Assembly (NCBI GenBank): GCA_021825785.1
Contig: JAKAGP010000112.1
Span: forward strand, 1-6,523
DNA: 6,523 nt
Reading direction: 5' to 3'
Source: Nitrospirota bacterium
Lineage (GTDB): Bacteria; Nitrospirota; Thermodesulfovibrionia; Thermodesulfovibrionales; JdFR-88
Shown: piece after piece, positions 4,470 through 6,523 of the stretch
How the letters are laid out: the number at the start of each line of letters is the position of its first letter
How positions within the stretch are numbered: position 1 is the stretch's first letter
Translations under genes and position numbers: made by a program
The notes under the pieces: model-generated
The model's input: only the letters and a program-made list of their open reading frames with translations
The model's database searches: none
Told to the model about the DNA's origin: nothing

Positions 4470-6523
4470 TGGCCTTGCGTCCGCAACCCGCCCTCCGGTC
4501 CGCTGCCACCGAGAAGCAGCATTATATAAATGAGCATACGTTGCTCTTCACCCACTATTGGGTAAACGTGATTGCTATTACCGGCGCGGTTCTTTTCCCC
4601 ATCTTCACCATTGTGGATTATTTCGCCTCACCCAAGGACCTTACATACTTCTTTTTTATCAGGTGTGTAATGGCGATCATATTTCTTGCACTATCGTTCA
4701 TCAACATAGTTGTAAACCGGAGAAAAATAAAAAAGACTGTGCTCGTTTTTTTGGTCTTTGCCGCAGCCGTTACATCGGCGGCCGCCATCGAGACAATGAT
4801 CCTCAGGCTGGGGGGGGGCAGCTCGCCCTATTACGCGGGCCTTATCCTGGTTGTCATAGGCGCACTCGTCATACCATCCAGCTTCATTTACTCAATCATT
4901 ACGGTGGGGATGATTTACCTTGTTTACTTGCTGCCCATTCTGCTGATGAGAGGCGGAATAAATGATTACCCCGCATTCATAAGCAATAACACCTTTCTTT
5001 TGTCGGCTATTTTACTCGCTATCTTATGGCGGTTCCTGAGCCAGAAGAACCTTGAAAACATGCTCGGCCTCCAGTACGAGCTTGACATAAGCAAAAAGCA
5101 GCTCGAACTCTACTCCAACGAGCTTGAGCAACTCGTCGAGGAGCGAACGAGGAAGCTGAACAAGTCCGAGCTCATGCTGCGCTCTCTCTTCCAGAACGCC
5201 CAGGACGGCATTCTGATAATGGACGAAAACGGGAAGATCCTCGACGCTAACCAGGCCCTCTGCGACATCCACGGTTTTGACCAGAAGACCCTCATCGGCG
5301 CGAACATAGTGCTTCTGGAGGCGCATGAGGACGACGCCCTTTTCCGCGAGCGCATGGAGCATATACTGAAAGGCGAACCCCTCCTTTACGGGACCCTCCA
5401 CTACAGGAAGGACGGCAGTAAGGTCTCACTGCAGGTCAGCTCGAAGGTCATCGAAGTCGACGGCGCCCGCCTCATACAGTCCTTCTACCGGCACATCACC
5501 GAGAAGAAGAAGATGCAGGCCCAGCTCATCCACTCGCAGAAGATGGAATCGATAGGCCAGCTCGCGGGGGGCATCGCCCACGATTTCAACAATATCCTCA
5601 CATCCATCCTCGGTTTTACCGAGCTGATACTCCTCAGGGATGACGTCGAAGAGTCGATAGCGGGCAAGATAAGAACGATAGAGAAGGTGTCGAGGCAGGC
5701 TGTCCAGATGGTCTCCAAGCTTTTGAGCTTCGCCAGGAGGGGCTATTTCGAGGCCGTCCCCTTCAGCATCGACAAGGCCATCGACGACACACTGGAGATG
5801 ACGGCCAGGCTCATCCCCGCGGAGATAAAGGTATTGAAGGAGCTGGGGACGCCGCTTGCCGTTGTGGAGGGCGACATAAGCATGATGGAGCAGGTCCTGA
5901 TGAACCTGATTATAAACGCGAGGGACGCCATGGCCAGCGGCGGCGCCCTCACCATAAGGACCTCCGTCGTGGAGCTTGGGCCAAGCGACCTGGAGATCGG
6001 CGTGGATGTGCCGCGCGGCAGGTATGTCAACATCCTGGTCAGGGACACCGGCGCGGGGATAAAGGAGAGCGACATCCCCCACCTGTTCGAGCCCTTCTTC
6101 ACCACCAAGGAGAAGGGCAAGGGAACGGGCCTGGGGCTTGCCATGGTCTACGGCATTGTGAAGGAGCACAAGGGGTATATTACGGTGAAAAGCAGCCCCG
6201 GCCGGGGCTCCGACTTCGACGTATACATCCCGCTTTACACGAAGAAATTCAGCCCGGCGAAGATCGAAGGTTCCGGGGCCGTGAGCGGCGAGACCATACT
6301 TGCAATCGATGACGAGGCCCCCGTCCTGGAGTTCATAAAGGAGACCCTGAACGGCAAGGGCTTTAATGTCATAACCTCCAGCGACCCGGTCCATGGGCTG
6401 GACCTGTACAAGAACAATTCCATAGGGATCAACCTGGTCATTACCGATATGGCGATGCCCGTCATGGACGGCGGACAGCTTATAAGGAATATAAAGACAA
6501 TCAATCCCCGGGCCAGGATCATC
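4469..6523 (+). CDS. Membrane-bound PAS hybrid sensor histidine kinase, 3' end outside window
   Basis: From ATG 4469 the frame stays open for 685 codons to the window edge. I see about six hydrophobic segments (roughly 31-52, 63-83, 90-111, 120-141, 142-160, 170-190), then a probable coiled coil (about 195-232, ending EERTRKLNKSE). A PAS domain follows (about 235-345, QNAQDGILIMDENGKILDAN). The phosphoacceptor box IAHDFNN has His371; the ATP-binding domain shows N479LIINARDAM, DTGAGI (526-531), LFEPFFTTK (539-547) and GTGLGL (552-557). A receiver domain starts near 609 with D614-D615-E616 and phosphoacceptor D660 in TDMAMPVMDG; its conserved lysine lies beyond the edge. It should autophosphorylate on His371 and pass phosphate to D660 or another partner. 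HDFNN-type kinases often control sigma-54 or other regulators. The start overlaps the upstream stop as TAATG with GGAGAG just before it, indicating translational coupling. The sensor region matches no ligand-binding family I can name. Leucine codon use shifts after the membrane part. Confidence 0.9.
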   Translation, partial: MALRPQPALRSAATEKQHYINEHTLLFTHYWVNVIAITGAVLFPIFTIVDYFASPKDLTYFFFIRCVMAIIFLALSFINIVVNRRKIKKTVLVFLVFAAAVTSAAAIETMILRLGGGSSPYYAGLILVVIGALVIPSSFIYSIITVGMIYLVYLLPILLMRGGINDYPAFISNNTFLLSAILLAILWRFLSQKNLENMLGLQYELDISKKQLELYSNELEQLVEERTRKLNKSELMLRSLFQNAQDGILIMDENGKILDANQALCDIHGFDQKTLIGANIVLLEAHEDDALFRERMEHILKGEPLLYGTLHYRKDGSKVSLQVSSKVIEVDGARLIQSFYRHITEKKKMQAQLIHSQKMESIGQLAGGIAHDFNNILTSILGFTELILLRDDVEESIAGKIRTIEKVSRQAVQMVSKLLSFARRGYFEAVPFSIDKAIDDTLEMTARLIPAEIKVLKELGTPLAVVEGDISMMEQVLMNLIINARDAMASGGALTIRTSVVELGPSDLEIGVDVPRGRYVNILVRDTGAGIKESDIPHLFEPFFTTKEKGKGTGLGLAMVYGIVKEHKGYITVKSSPGRGSDFDVYIPLYTKKFSPAKIEGSGAVSGETILAIDDEAPVLEFIKETLNGKGFNVITSSDPVHGLDLYKNNSIGINLVITDMAMPVMDGGQLIRNIKTINPRARII
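4810..4818 (+). repeat. Nine-G tract in the sensor kinase membrane domain
   Basis: Nine consecutive G encode the end of L114 and G115-G117, just before SSPYYAGL between membrane segments 3 and 4. The reading frame through it is intact as given. Tracts of this length can slip during replication and are also common sites of sequencing error. Confidence 0.9.

Noticed and set aside
4558..4965. 135-codon plus-strand frame within the kinase membrane region
   Set aside because: It is an out-of-frame shadow. The continuous frame from 4469 encodes the membrane segments and leads directly into PAS and kinase motifs.
5426..6394. 322-codon open frame on the minus strand
   Set aside because: It is antisense to the kinase catalytic core, whose H, N, G1 and G2 motifs are intact. 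Long antisense frames are expected opposite genes rich in GAC, CTC and AAG codons.

Overview
This 6.5 kb window is bacterial chromosomal DNA with five protein genes. I see no tRNA, rRNA, CRISPR array, transposase or integrase. Codon use is moderately GC-rich but favours ATA (Ile) and AGG (Arg). Together with a short-form alpha-glucan phosphorylase, an FmdB-type zinc ribbon and PAS/hybrid-kinase signalling, this suggests an environmental Gram-negative such as Nitrospirota or Desulfobacterota. That placement is a weak guess, because no marker gene is present.

Left part (1-2886): a YkgJ-type cysteine-cluster protein runs leftward off the window (800 to 1). It is divergent from a complete short-form glycogen/alpha-glucan phosphorylase (925-2649). 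The 124-bp divergent intergenic region carries promoter-like elements and nested inverted repeats that touch the phosphorylase start codon. A small FmdB-family zinc-ribbon gene (2886-2668) converges on the phosphorylase with an 18-bp gap. Both the phosphorylase and the FmdB gene have promoter-like boxes so close to the ATG that leaderless transcripts are plausible.

Right part (2887-6523): after a 182-bp intergenic region, two genes run rightward as a translationally coupled operon whose stop and start codons overlap as TAATG. The first (3069-4469) fuses an N-terminal PilZ domain, a four-cysteine zinc ribbon, a helical linker and a C-terminal class I SAM-dependent methyltransferase. Its linker and catalytic region resemble, from memory, the PhcB-like family that makes 3-hydroxy fatty acid methyl ester signals. 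The second (4469 to beyond 6523) is a hybrid sensor kinase with about six membrane segments, a coiled coil, a PAS domain, HisKA/HATPase modules and a receiver domain cut by the window edge.

The most interesting hypothesis is that the right-hand operon is a self-contained signalling unit. The methyltransferase would make or modify a lipid-like methyl ester signal, and the membrane kinase next to it would sense the signal, much as PhcB and PhcS work in Ralstonia. The PilZ domain could link output to cyclic-di-GMP. The domain calls rest on visible motifs; the signalling model is inference.
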